Source: Ambrosia x helenae (Eukaryota > Streptophyta > Magnoliopsida > Asterales > Asteraceae). From it: 64,000 nt of DNA. The notes under the pieces are model-generated. The model did not search any database. It was not told the origin of the DNA and was given only the letters and a program-made list of their open reading frames with translations. The position numbers and the translations under genes are program-made. The stretch is taken from the NCBI GenBank assembly GCA_030844895.1, contig CM061233.1, positions 29,694,310-29,758,309 of the forward strand, written 5' to 3'. This document shows, piece after piece, positions 21,922-32,990 of this stretch; the stretch's first letter is position 1, and each line of letters begins with the position of its first letter.

Positions 21922-24900
21922 ATGGCTGGTAACGATAACCATTCAACAGTTAACCCTATCACTCAACAAGAACTTGAAACCGGAACCACAACCAGAGTTC
22001 CTAAGTTAAAAGGTGTTGAAGACTATGGAACTTGGAAGAACAGAATGAGGTCATTTTTCTATGTTACAGACTTCACCCAATGGAATTCTATCCAGTTGGG
22101 CCCACACATTCCCATGAGAACCACTGCCACAGGAGAAGAGTTTAACCCTGATCCAACCACTTACACTGATGTCGATAAACAATTACTCCAGAGAGATCAC
22201 AAGGCTTATGGTGCTCTAACCATGGCCTTATCAAACGATGTTTATAACATGTTTGAGGAGTATGGCACGGCACATGATCTATGGTTTGCGTTGAATGAAT
22301 ACTATGAAGGGAACGAAGAGATGCGCCAGTACAAGAAAGACATGGTGCAGAAAGAATATGACATGTTTGGCAGTATTCGTGGGGAAAGTTTGAGCTCACA
22401 CATCGAGAGGTTCATGAGCATGTTGACAAAGATGAAGAAGGCGGGAATTCCTGTGAACAACAGAAATTCAATCAAGAAGCTGCTAGACTCACTGCCAAAA
22501 GAATGGAGCATCCAGTGTATGTTGATCAGAAAAGAATATCTAGACGCCCAGTCTACCTTGGCTGATCTTATCAACACCCTGAAGTCGTTTGAGATGGACA
22601 TCACGAAGAGAGAGATGAACCAGACCAATCCGAAGGCAGTACCCATCACTGCAATGAAAAACTTGGCATTAATGACTCCAGTGGGTAACATGGGTTCAAG
22701 CTCATCTCATGTGTATGCTGATGGAATGATTGGTGGTAGCTCCAGTTCAGGAAAGACCGTTCCATACTCTCAACCCAGTGGCAAGAACTCTCAACCCCCA
22801 ACTCTCAATCCTCAACAAACAAAGCTTGCTAATGAACACGTTGAACTCTTCAACGCCTTCATGACCAGCTTTGAAGCATTGAAGACAGGTGATCTGAAGA
22901 ATGATATGATGAGCCCGGAAAATATGTATCAAGTGGATCCCGATGATATGGAAGAGATGGACCTGAAATGGCAAATGGCCATGATTACTCTAAGGGTTAA
23001 GAGGTTTCAGGACAGAACATGTCGAAGGGTTGGACTGGGAAAGGCTGGCTTTGATAAGTCAAAAATCAGGTGCTACAATTGCAAAACTCTCGGACACTTC
23101 AAATATGAATGTCCAACGTTGAATCAAGCTGAAGTTAAACCTGCAAAGAGAATGGTGGCAATCACGGATGGAGGCGAAGCCAATCAGCAGAAGGCACTGG
23201 TGGTTCAAGATTTTGACTGGGGAGAGGAAGTTGCTGTGGCAGAGGCTGAAGTGAACAAGGCACTGATGGCAAAGATCTGCACAAAATCAACACTTGGTGT
23301 GAGCTCTTTGGAAGGGTCATCAGCGGAGATGCCAAAAGGAAAAGGGATGGAGAATGCTGGTCTAAAAGGTGTGTTGAGTGAGGACAAGGGAAAGAAGGTT
23401 GCTGTCGAGGAAGCTTTAGTTGCTGAGAAGACTTCCACAAGCAAGGATGATCAACAACCGCAGAGCATGCAGAAGAAGGTTGAAGAGAGAGACCTGGTAA
23501 GTATTCCGCTTGAAATAAAATCAAAGTTGTGCTCACCAAGGTGTGTTACAGCCGTTGCTTACTGTTTGTCCCACAATAGGAGAATTTTAAGAGAAATGGA
23601 TGACATCCGAAAAATCAACACTGAAATGAAAGAAAATGAGTTAGCATATCAGCGAAAGTTAAATGCAACAATAGCTGAAATGCACACTCTAAAAGAATTT
23701 GTTCTCAGAAAAGATTTTTTAATAAATGACTTAACTGAAAAACTAGAAATATCTAGAAATGAAACAAATCATCTCCAAATTGTTGTGGACAAATGGAATG
23801 TAAGCAAGCATGCTCATACAGATATCCTTGATTGTTCAAGGAAATCATTCGTCAAAGATGGAATTGGGTATAAGGATAAAAAGGGAATTGTAAAATCTCT
23901 ATTTTTACCCTTGAGCAAAAGTGAATATATACCCATTCCAAAACCACATCCAAAAAATGATCTTTTTGAAAAAGAATGTGTCACATCTGAGTCAAACTCT
24001 AATATAAGTAAAAGCAGTGCAGATATGACCCAACAGGATCAGGTGGACGATGATGAAAGTTGTGGTGGACAAACAATGGGGTTAGGTCACCCAGGTGCCA
24101 ATTACTCTACAGTGAATTGGTTCATCTGGAGTCATGACAAGTCAAAAACTTCTTTGAATTCGGATGAATGTAATAATTTAACTAAATTGGATGACTGTAA
24201 TAGTTTATCTAGGATGGATAACTGTAATAGTTTATCTAGGCCGGATGACTGTATTACTTTAACTTCTAAACTTGATTTCAAGGGTGTTGTGGACCCTAAT
24301 GATAGGATGAATCCTATCAAACGATCAGATATTTGTGTTGAAAATGTTATGCCAGTTTGTGTTGATCTTAATGATGCATTCTCTGATAATGAAAATGTAT
24401 ATAGACCATCTCCGTTTGTTCCAGAACTAAAAAGAAACAGGTTTGGGAAATTTCTTACTGAAGAAATTCCAGAGTTTACACCATCATCAACAGATATGTC
24501 ATGTTCTGAAGAATCACAAAGTGAAACAGATAACACAACTTCTGAAGAATCACAGAGTGATACAGAAAGTGACATCAGCGAGCCAGAATGCAACACAAAT
24601 GAAGAATCAAGCAACAACAACAGTGATGAAGCATGTTCAAGAGACAGCCCCAACTCAAGCAAATACAAGAGAAGAACATCACAACCATCATCATCCAGAT
24701 CTTCTTCAAAGATCAAGCCTAAACACTCTAAATGCTTTAGATGTGGAAATGAGGGACATGTGGTTAAAAATTGTCATTTGAAACCCAAACCACAAAGTGA
24801 TACCAAGACCCAAAAATCTTTTTCTGTTCAAATTAAAGATCTTCAAGAAACTATAAGAAGTTTTGTTAAGGTCACAAAAACTTGGAAAAGACAAGAGTCA

Positions 24901-24963
24901 GTTTTGGGTGAAAATCACGACAGATTAAAACTAAAACAGACCTGGATTCCAAAAGTTACTTAA
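21922..24963 (+). CDS. gag: Sirevirus-like Gag (capsid/nucleocapsid), 1013 aa
   Basis: Structural protein that packages element RNA into cytoplasmic virus-like particles. The N-terminal half is a copia-type Gag domain (about residues 25-230). Two CCHC zinc knuckles are visible: CYNCKTLGHFKYEC (384-397) and CFRCGNEGHVVKNC (938-951). Between them lie a charged coiled-coil-like stretch (about 553-635), short repeats of DDCNSLSR type (about 748-787) and a Ser/Glu/Asp-rich segment (about 855-915) before a basic patch. The ATG at 21922 follows the motif-rich leader. The frame is fully open to TAA at 24961. It is unusually long for copia Gag, as in Sireviruses. Pol follows in another frame. Confidence 0.9.
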   Translation: MAGNDNHSTVNPITQQELETGTTTRVPKLKGVEDYGTWKNRMRSFFYVTDFTQWNSIQLGPHIPMRTTATGEEFNPDPTTYTDVDKQLLQRDHKAYGALTMALSNDVYNMFEEYGTAHDLWFALNEYYEGNEEMRQYKKDMVQKEYDMFGSIRGESLSSHIERFMSMLTKMKKAGIPVNNRNSIKKLLDSLPKEWSIQCMLIRKEYLDAQSTLADLINTLKSFEMDITKREMNQTNPKAVPITAMKNLALMTPVGNMGSSSSHVYADGMIGGSSSSGKTVPYSQPSGKNSQPPTLNPQQTKLANEHVELFNAFMTSFEALKTGDLKNDMMSPENMYQVDPDDMEEMDLKWQMAMITLRVKRFQDRTCRRVGLGKAGFDKSKIRCYNCKTLGHFKYECPTLNQAEVKPAKRMVAITDGGEANQQKALVVQDFDWGEEVAVAEAEVNKALMAKICTKSTLGVSSLEGSSAEMPKGKGMENAGLKGVLSEDKGKKVAVEEALVAEKTSTSKDDQQPQSMQKKVEERDLVSIPLEIKSKLCSPRCVTAVAYCLSHNRRILREMDDIRKINTEMKENELAYQRKLNATIAEMHTLKEFVLRKDFLINDLTEKLEISRNETNHLQIVVDKWNVSKHAHTDILDCSRKSFVKDGIGYKDKKGIVKSLFLPLSKSEYIPIPKPHPKNDLFEKECVTSESNSNISKSSADMTQQDQVDDDESCGGQTMGLGHPGANYSTVNWFIWSHDKSKTSLNSDECNNLTKLDDCNSLSRMDNCNSLSRPDDCITLTSKLDFKGVVDPNDRMNPIKRSDICVENVMPVCVDLNDAFSDNENVYRPSPFVPELKRNRFGKFLTEEIPEFTPSSTDMSCSEESQSETDNTTSEESQSDTESDISEPECNTNEESSNNNSDEACSRDSPNSSKYKRRTSQPSSSRSSSKIKPKHSKCFRCGNEGHVVKNCHLKPKPQSDTKTQKSFSVQIKDLQETIRSFVKVTKTWKRQESVLGENHDRLKLKQTWIPKVT

Positions 24964-24982
24964 AATATGGTCTGAGTCGTGA

Positions 24983-27900
24983 TTGTACATAGTGTCTCGT
25001 ATATTTATCTGTATATTTCTCTTGTTTTTATGTGTTTTTCAGAATAAACTACAGAAATGGTTGATTGCCCTGATGAGATATCTATGGCATGTTGATAGCG
25101 GGGCGTCAAGGCACATGACGGGACTAAAAGAACTCCTCAAAAACTATCGGTTCATTGATGGAGAGTTTGTTGCTTTCGCCGGCAACGAGAAGGGCGGAAA
25201 GATTGTTGGGATAGGAGACGTGATTTCTGATGCACTGACTTTAGAAGATGTGAACTATGTTCCAGAATTGTGCTACAATCTGCTGAGTGTATCACAAGTC
25301 TGCGACAAAGGAATCTCAGTGTTATTTAATGACATGGAGTGCATCTTTCTAAAGCCAGGATTCATACCTCCTACCAATATGATTATGCTTAAAGCTCCTA
25401 GACAAAATAACACTTATGTGATAAACATGAGAGATGCAAAGTCTGAATGTCAAATGACATGCTTACTTTCTAAAGCATCCGAGTCAGAGTCACTGTTATG
25501 GCACAGGCGATTAGGACATGTTAACTTCAAAAACATTAACAAGCTTTCAAAACTAAATCTTGTCAGAGGTCTTCCTTCCAAGGAATTCCCTTTTTCTGAA
25601 AAATGTTTAGCATGTGCCAAAGGAAAACAACACAAGAAATCGCACAAGTCCAAGACAGTGAACTCTATCGACTCGCCTCTTCAATTATTGCATATGGATC
25701 TTTTTGGTCCTATTAGTGTTAAAAGTCTAGCTAAAAAGTCTTATTGTTTGGTGATAACAGATGATTTTTCTCGATTTACATGGGTGTACTTCTTGGAATA
25801 CAAAAGTGAAGCTGCTGAGACATTGATGCTATTTGTTCCTCTCATTGAGAACATAATAAAGACAAAAGTTAGATCAATCCGAAGTGATCACGGAACTGAA
25901 TTCAAAAATCAAAGTTTCGTGACTTTCTGCAACAACAGAGAAATTCATCTTCAGTACAGTGCTACGAGAACTCCTCAACAGAATGGTGTTGCTGAAAGGA
26001 AAAATCGTACACTTATTGAAGCGGCCAGAACCATGCTTATCGACTCTAAATTGCCGATCATTTTCTGGGCTGAAGCTGTGAATACCGCCTGTTATGTTCT
26101 TAACAGAGTCTTAATTGTAAAGACGCGCGGGAAAACAGGTTATGAATTGCTCTTTAAAAGAAAACCTCTGATTGACTACTTCAGGCCTTTTGGATGCTCA
26201 TGTACGCTGCTTAACAACTACGAGAACATAATGAAGTTTGATGCAGTTGGAGATGAGTGCTTCTTTGTTGGATACTCTTCAAGTCAAAAAGCTTATAGAG
26301 TGTACAACAAACGAACCAAAATGGTTCTCGAGTCCTTTTATGTTGATTGGCAGGAATCCAACTCTACCAACACAGGAGCCGGTCCTGACTGGTTCTTTGA
26401 CATGGATGTTGTTTTCAACAATTTCAGCATCATTGAAGAACAACCATCTGAAAATCAAGCAGCCGATCCTTCTCCTCTTGAAGATACTCTTTACTCTTCC
26501 GAAGACGATGCTGCACCTTTCACCACCCAATTTTCTCCACTCGTAGCTGATCCAATTGTTCTCCTTCAGTCCACAAATGGTGATGCAACTGTTGAAACTA
26601 CTCCATCTCCTGAAAGTACTCCAGCTTCAGAAGAAACTTCTTCAGCACAACAGTCTGCAAATGATCCATCCAGTTCATCAATTCCTGTAGATCACCTTTC
26701 TAATCTGCCTTCCCAAATTCAAGAAGAACCAAACATGGGATTTAAGTCTTCTAAGGATCACCCTGTGGAGAACATCATTGGACCAATCTCTGAGGGTGTT
26801 CTTACTAGGAATCAGGCAGACAAACTGAATATTGCACTTTCAGCCTTCTTATCTCAGACGGTACCTTTCAGCATTGAAGATGCTGTCAGAGATGCAAGTT
26901 GGGTTGAAGCCATGCAGGATGAGCTGTATCAGTTTAGAAAGCTCAAGGTTTGGGAACTTGTGGATCTACCTGAAGGAAAGTATCCCATCGGAACAAGATG
27001 GGTGTTTCGCAACAAAATGGATGAAAGAGGTGTGGTGATTAAGAACAAGGCTCGTCTGGTTGTTCAGGGCTTTCGTCAGCAGGAGGGTATTGATTATGAG
27101 GAAGTGTTCGCTCCAGTTGCTCGACTTGAAGCCATACGTATCTTCCTGGCATACGCCTCATACAAGAACTTCAAAGTCTTTCAAATGGATGTGAAGAGTG
27201 CATTCCTGTACGGGAAGATCAAAGAAGAAGTCTATGTTTGTCAACCCCCGGGTTTTGAAGATCCTCATCATCCCAACAAGTACTACAAACTGGATAAGGC
27301 TCTCTATGGACTTCATCAAGCTCCTCGAGCTTGGTATGAGACCTTATCTTCATACTTGCTGCAGAATGGGTACACCAGAGGGAAGATTGACATGACTCTG
27401 TTCACCAAAGAAGTCAACAAACACTCTATCCTTGTTCAAATTTATGTTGACGATATTATCTTTGGCTCCACTGATGAAAACTTATGCAGGGAATTTGAAA
27501 GCATCATGAAGTCTCAATTTGAAATGAGCATGATGGGCGAATTATCGTTTTTCTTAGGCTTGGAAGTGCAGCAGAAAGAAGACGGAATTCTCATCCACCA
27601 AGCCAAGTATACAAGAGACATTCTGGCAAAATACAACATGACCGACTGCAAGCCGTCCAATACTCCTTTTGCGGCCCAAACAACACTTGTACCAGATCTT
27701 CAAGGGCCTTCAGTGAATCCTCACACTTATCGATCAATGATTGGCTCTCTGATGTATCTAACAGCTAGCAGACCAGATATCATGTGGGCAGTTGGATGCT
27801 GCGCGCGTTTTCAGTCCAATCCTAAGCAATCGCATGAAACTGCAGTGAAAAGAGTCTTCCGCTACCTCAAAGGAACACCAAAACTTGGTTTATGGTATCC

Positions 27901-28387
27901 TAAGAGTGATAACTTTGATCTAATCGCTTACTCTGATAGTGATCATGCAGGTTGTAGGATTGACAGAAAATCTGTCTCTGGTGGTTGTCAATTTCTGGGT
28001 AACAGGCTAGTGTCTTGGCAGAGCAAGAAGCAGACTACAGTGTCCATCTCCACTGCTCAAGCTGAATACACAGCTGCATCCAGTTGTTGTTGTCAGGTGT
28101 TATGGATCCAAAATCAGCTTTTGGACTACGGTTTGAACGTCATGCATACACCTATTTTTATTGATAATGATGCATGTCGTGACATCGTGAAGAATCCAAT
28201 TGATCATTCTAAAACCAAACACATTGAAATTCGGATTCACTCAATTCGCGATGCTCACGACAAAGGATATATACAGGTGTTGCCTATAGATACTATTGAT
28301 CAAAAGGCAGATATCTTTACAAAAGCTTTCGATAAAACCCGGTTTCATCAGTTGGTTACATGGCTTGAGATGATAAATTTTGAATAA
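24983..28387 (+). CDS. pol: Sirevirus-like Pol (protease, integrase, RT, RNase H)
   Basis: Polyprotein for maturation, reverse transcription and integration. Residues counted from 24983: aspartic protease VDSGASRHMTG (D38), gag-pre-integrase zinc motif (H174 to C208/C211), integrase catalytic triad D239, D302, E338 (35 residues between the last two), RT with MDVKSAFL and YVDD (821-824), RNase H SDSDHAG (D985), and ADIFTKAF near the end. All key residues are present and the frame is open. The ATG at 24983 may not be used: the stretch to about 25060 looks non-coding, and tgtttttcag at 25033-25042 resembles a 3' splice site. Translation after gag probably needs splicing, recoding or re-initiation. 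Confidence 0.88.
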   Translation: MYIVSRIFICIFLLFLCVFQNKLQKWLIALMRYLWHVDSGASRHMTGLKELLKNYRFIDGEFVAFAGNEKGGKIVGIGDVISDALTLEDVNYVPELCYNLLSVSQVCDKGISVLFNDMECIFLKPGFIPPTNMIMLKAPRQNNTYVINMRDAKSECQMTCLLSKASESESLLWHRRLGHVNFKNINKLSKLNLVRGLPSKEFPFSEKCLACAKGKQHKKSHKSKTVNSIDSPLQLLHMDLFGPISVKSLAKKSYCLVITDDFSRFTWVYFLEYKSEAAETLMLFVPLIENIIKTKVRSIRSDHGTEFKNQSFVTFCNNREIHLQYSATRTPQQNGVAERKNRTLIEAARTMLIDSKLPIIFWAEAVNTACYVLNRVLIVKTRGKTGYELLFKRKPLIDYFRPFGCSCTLLNNYENIMKFDAVGDECFFVGYSSSQKAYRVYNKRTKMVLESFYVDWQESNSTNTGAGPDWFFDMDVVFNNFSIIEEQPSENQAADPSPLEDTLYSSEDDAAPFTTQFSPLVADPIVLLQSTNGDATVETTPSPESTPASEETSSAQQSANDPSSSSIPVDHLSNLPSQIQEEPNMGFKSSKDHPVENIIGPISEGVLTRNQADKLNIALSAFLSQTVPFSIEDAVRDASWVEAMQDELYQFRKLKVWELVDLPEGKYPIGTRWVFRNKMDERGVVIKNKARLVVQGFRQQEGIDYEEVFAPVARLEAIRIFLAYASYKNFKVFQMDVKSAFLYGKIKEEVYVCQPPGFEDPHHPNKYYKLDKALYGLHQAPRAWYETLSSYLLQNGYTRGKIDMTLFTKEVNKHSILVQIYVDDIIFGSTDENLCREFESIMKSQFEMSMMGELSFFLGLEVQQKEDGILIHQAKYTRDILAKYNMTDCKPSNTPFAAQTTLVPDLQGPSVNPHTYRSMIGSLMYLTASRPDIMWAVGCCARFQSNPKQSHETAVKRVFRYLKGTPKLGLWYPKSDNFDLIAYSDSDHAGCRIDRKSVSGGCQFLGNRLVSWQSKKQTTVSISTAQAEYTAASSCCCQVLWIQNQLLDYGLNVMHTPIFIDNDACRDIVKNPIDHSKTKHIEIRIHSIRDAHDKGYIQVLPIDTIDQKADIFTKAFDKTRFHQLVTWLEMINFE

Positions 28388-29269
28388 TAAAAAAAAAAAC
28401 TTTACTTGTGCATATTTTATAAAAAAAATCTTCTTTTCTTTTAAAACAAGATTTTTGGGGGAGAAAGTAAACCAGTCCATTCCTAATGCAAAATTAATTC
28501 AGGAAATGATAGGAACTAATCATATCTCGTCAGCATGTGAATAGGACCCAGAGGATGTTGTGGCCTCAAGCAACGATGTGTCGGTAGATTCAGCCTGGAA
28601 TCAAGTAAACTGCTATTAGGTGATTAACAATGAAGATCTACACGGAAAGCTGGATTCCCACTGTGCTTTAGGTCTGCACAAGCTGAGTCCGGTCATACAT
28701 AGGTTGAGAAATTAAAAGACACAGAAAATTTTGTGCATAGGTAAATCAAAAGACACCTAAGAGTGCAAGCTACCAATGCGGGGCTAAGAAAAAGAAAATT
28801 TTTAAAACTGAGCAGCAAAAGACACGCAATGTTAGTGACGTGCAAACATATCTAGATAGCTCACCAAACGATCAGATGATCATCTTCTCTGCTTATGGTA
28901 ACATAGACCTGAAGCTCTCATCATCTGATCAAGATAATGATCATCTTCTCTGCTTATGGTAACATAGACCTGAAGCTCTCATCATTATATTTCAATAAAC
29001 CTTGAGGATCGGTAGGCCAATACCTAGCACACTGTGGGGTCCATAAAATTTTCGTCAATATTACCGAAGAACATGATAAACAGCATCACCAAACACATGT
29101 TGAAAGAGAAAAGGCATGGATTTAAGTGGACAAGCATACCGACAATTGTTCTTAGGCTGCAGCTATCCAACGGGAAGTTGAAACGGGTTCTGGCAGGTAT
29201 GGTTAGTATGATCTTGAATGCAGAAGGTGAGACGTGGTAAAACCCCACTTATCAAAATGGATTTGGGCT
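28388..29269 (+). other. Spacer between pol and the ORF3 module
   Basis: No convincing coding region. It contains a direct duplication of about 50 bp with a 61-bp period (gatcatcttctctgcttatg at 28879 and 28940). The open frames at 29034-29240 (+) and 29024-29248 (-) are short and not recognised. Confidence 0.6.
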
Positions 29270-30070
29270 TTAAAACTCACTTATTGGGCCAAATTGTGAC
29301 TGTGCGTACTTATTGGGCCCTGCGCACTTAACTCAAGTGCGCAGGCCCATCTGTTGACTGTATATATACTCAGTCAAATGTTTTTAACCAAGTTTTATCC
29401 TTTTAACTTTTATTTCAAACCCTAATCACCTGATCATCATCATCATCCATCTTCATCACCGTTCATCTTCATTTGTTCATCATCATTATCAGCCCTAATC
29501 ACACCCTAATCACCCACAATCACAGCCTATTTTTCTTCTTCTTGTTGATTTATATTCGTGATAAGGTAGATTATATGTACTGATTGTTTGTCACTTGTGA
29601 TTACAGGGCCTAAATGCATGATTTAGATGCATCAGTTGGGGATTTAATTGTCTCATGGGTTTTTGAATTTTTGAAGATCTGCGTACTTGATAATGAACAA
29701 GTGCGTACTTGTCTCATAGAGACTGCGCACTTGTCTCATGATCATACAAGTTTTCAAAAACCCTAATATCCTGCGTACATATATGTGAACTTAAAAATCT
29801 TGAACGAAGGTTCAAGTGTCTGCGTACTTGCCTAGTACGCAGACTTGACTGGGTTGCCAAGGGGTTACCATGCCCGTGTTTGACTTGATCTGCACACTTG
29901 ACTTGTGCCTGCGCACTAACCTAAGTGCTCAGTCAAGTATGTGCGCACTTGACTGAGTACATGAATCATTGGACTGTGACGTGGACTGCGCACTTTGAAA
30001 CCATGCGCACTTGGACTTTAAACAACATATGACATTCATTTTGACCATTGAGACACTTGAACGGACTGCG
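29270..30070 (+). promoter_or_regulatory. Second LTR/leader-like module upstream of ORF3
   Basis: GGGCCCTGCGCACTTAACTC and GTGCGCAGGCCCATCTG (29316-29352) copy the inverted motif pair of the LTR, and a TATATATA follows at about 29361, as in the LTR. Downstream, CTGCGYACTT motifs resume, and 29785-29890 aligns with 21570-21690 of the gag leader (shared gtctgcg..actt..agtacgcagact and ccatgcc/tcatgcc). This looks like a diverged duplicate of the LTR end plus leader, possibly a promoter for ORF3. Confidence 0.6.
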
Positions 30071-30292
30071 TACTTAAACCCGGACGTTAATGATCTTAAA
30101 ACTGAAAATCAAACGTATCATGGACACCGATAAAACCAATCCATCAAACCTTAATCCTATGACTGTTATAGTTACAAAACTTAAAAATTATATAATAATG
30201 AAATCTGAGTCTAAGTTCGTTGTCCGTCTAAGTTTAAGTCTAAGGTCAGTTATCGGAGATCTAATTGGCTTTTCGTGCTCTTGGTTAAACAG

Positions 30293-32947
30293 ATGGCACT
30301 TGACTGGGATCCGAGAGGCATGCACAACCAACCGATGAATCTTGATACTGATGATGTCAAGTTTAAAGATGTAGTGACTTGGATAAGACGCATCAAAGTC
30401 AGATATGCTGTGCAGCACGTTGTACCAGTCTACGTTTCCCACATTGAAGACTTCTGGAGGTCAGCTCGAGTCGAAACTGTATCAAGAGTCAAGCGAATCA
30501 ACGCTACAGTCCGAAACAAGGCTGTAGTCATCACTGAAGACACCGTTCGAAACGTACTGAAACTGCAAGATCAACCAGGAACTGTCAGATTCATGCCTAA
30601 AGCAGATATTCACCAACAGTTCAAGAATTTAGGCTACAAGGGTGATTTCGACAAGAGAGGCGACATCAAGAAAAGCCAACTAACAAGAGACTGGAGACTT
30701 ATTAGTCATGTATTTATAATGTCTCTATGTCATAGAAAGGGAGGCTACAACGCGCTCAGTGCTGAATGGTCGACAGCGATGATAAAGATTTGCAAGAACG
30801 AAGCGTTCAACTTGTCAGGCATGATCTTTGATTACATGGTAAAGAATGCAGAAGCTGGGTCAGGCAAATGGGTTATGTACCCAAGGTTCGTACAAATGAT
30901 GATCAACGCTCAACATGAGAATCTGCCTCTCGGTGATCAATACATTTTCACCAGAGGTGCACGATTCTTTACTGAATGCAACACGCCTGACTGGGAACCA
31001 ATGCTGGAGAATATGTACGCGCCCAGCGATATCCATTTGTCATGGAGCTGTACAACAAGATCAGGAAGAGAAGGTCAGATGCTACTGAAACTCGACAACA
31101 ACCCACAGCTGCTCCTGCACCTGGACCATCTGAACCCACTTCTTCAGCCCAGCCAACTGCTGAAGAAATTGCCCTAGAAAAGGCAAGGGGCAAAAGAGTG
31201 GCAACTGAACCTGCTCCATCAAAGCCCAGCAAAAGGACAAGACCAGCTGGTTTATTACAAGAAGGGAGAGATACATTGACACCTGAGCAACTTGAAACTG
31301 CTGCAGCCTTACAAGAAGTTGCTGAGTTTGAGAGGGCAGCGAGAAAGAAAAGGAGAGAACAGCTACCTGAATCAGAGATTCCTCGTGTAGTGACTCAAGA
31401 TGATATTGAGGAACAAGTGATCTTAGAATCCATCTTTGGGGCAGAACAACCGAATCAACCAGGGCCTTCCACTGCTGCTGCTCCAGCCCCCAAAGCTCCA
31501 GTCCAACGATCAGCTGAACCATCCTCATCAGCTCCTGCCGCACCTCGTCGCAAACCAGTGCATCAGGAACTATATGAGAAGCTTGTGAAAGAGGTCGGTA
31601 AAACTGCGGCCAGGGAAATCTGCACTCTGAAGAGTGACGTGCACAACAACCAAGAGCTGAGAAAGAAAGTAAAGAAGCTCAAACACAAGAACCGGAACAT
31701 GGAGAAGATCATCAAAGATCAAAGATACCTGATCAAGTTTCAGAATCAGGTTCAAATGCAAATGTTTGAGATGTTCCAAGATTTCAAGAAGCAGCAAACT
31801 GGTGCTCCCAGCTCTACATTTGATGAGACTTTCGATTTCGGAAAGTTTTTGGAGGAAGAGAAAGAGAAAGAAAGAGCTGCTGAGGAAAGTGAGGTTGATG
31901 AGGTAGGTGAAGATGAGATGCCAGAGAGATTTGTGGAGATGGGAATGAATGAAGAAGTTGTTTATGAGACGTCTGATGGGCACAAGTTGGATCCTGAAAG
32001 ATCAACTTGGTTTCCTAGAAGGCACATCACCATTCCAGCCTTACATCAGAATATCCATCACACCAAGTCAGCTAACCAAGAGAAGATTATCTCCTGGAAA
32101 TATGATGAAGAGAAGAGATTGTTTGCTGTGAAGAGAAGAGGGGGAGTGATACAATATTTCAAGGGTCAAAAAGAACTGAAGTCTCTCCCCCGATGGGATA
32201 TCAGGGAGCTCAGCAGGGCCCCATTCATTAATCACTCCCTCGACTCCCAGGCGGCCATGGTCGAGTGGTTTATCAAGAAAGAGTGTGACACTGATTTCCA
32301 AATCCTGAAGCCGCAAAAACCAAGAAGGAGGATATCCAAGAAAAGAATCGATCCAACAACCGGACGTGGCATGATAACTTATGTGATTGACCCTCCTCAG
32401 GTCGTCACACAAGTTCCTATTAGATCTGAGCTTCCAGTGATGCTGAGGGACTTTAAAAAGTGGTTTTACGACAACAACACTGGTGAAGCAGTCATTAAAC
32501 TGCAGGACGATTTTGGATCCAGTAGACGTGTTTGCACTTAATCTGTCAGATCTGAATATGCTGTTTGCAAATCAGATAAATGTGGGTGCCGGGAACGCGT
32601 TGTTTGAAGAAGCGGTGTTATTTAGAAGGGCTGTGGATAGAGCTATGAAACTGAAAAGAGAGCTACTTGAGATAATCGACAGGATCAATGCAGCAGATAA
32701 AGAAAAGGATGACAGGGAGAAGGCTGCTCAAGCTACTGCTGCTGCTGCTGCTTGTGCAGAAATTACTCAACCTGAAGTCGAAACTACTTCAGAGGTACAA
32801 ACAGAAGATCCTGCAACAGTAGCCGATCCTGAAGGACTGCAACAGAATCAACTCAAGCTTCTCAAGCAGTTGAAGAAGATCCAGTCGCACTGTACATGCA
32901 AGACCCCCCTGAACAGGTTGAGGGGGAGCAAAGCGAGGTCGAGATAG
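30293..32947 (+). pseudogene. Env-like third ORF of the Sirevirus-like element, frameshifted
   Basis: Position and layout fit the ORF that Sireviruses carry between pol and the 3' LTR, usually called env-like though its role is unknown. The first segment, from ATG 30293 to about 31036, is a compact domain (VVITEDTVRNVL, WVMYPRFVQMMI) of a type common in Asteraceae copia elements. The second segment, to 32541, has Pro/Ala-rich linkers, a coiled coil rich in Lys (about 31580-31790) and an acidic stretch. The third, from about 32515, is Ala/Glu-rich. The frame changes near 31036, near 32515 and probably near 32880, so no full protein is made. I see no clear signal peptide or transmembrane helix, so envelope function is not supported. 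Confidence 0.78.
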
Positions 32948-32975
32948 ATTGAAGATTGAAGAACTGGTAGCTGTG

Positions 32976-32990
32976 GTCTAGGGGGAGTAT
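32976..32990 (+). other. Polypurine tract
   Basis: GTCTAGGGGGAGTAT immediately before the 3' LTR start; primes plus-strand DNA synthesis. Confidence 0.85.

Noticed and set aside
24132..24716. Antisense 194-codon open frame in gag
   Set aside because: Shadow of the Ser/Glu/Asp-rich gag segment; Ser/Leu-biased composition follows from the sense codons.
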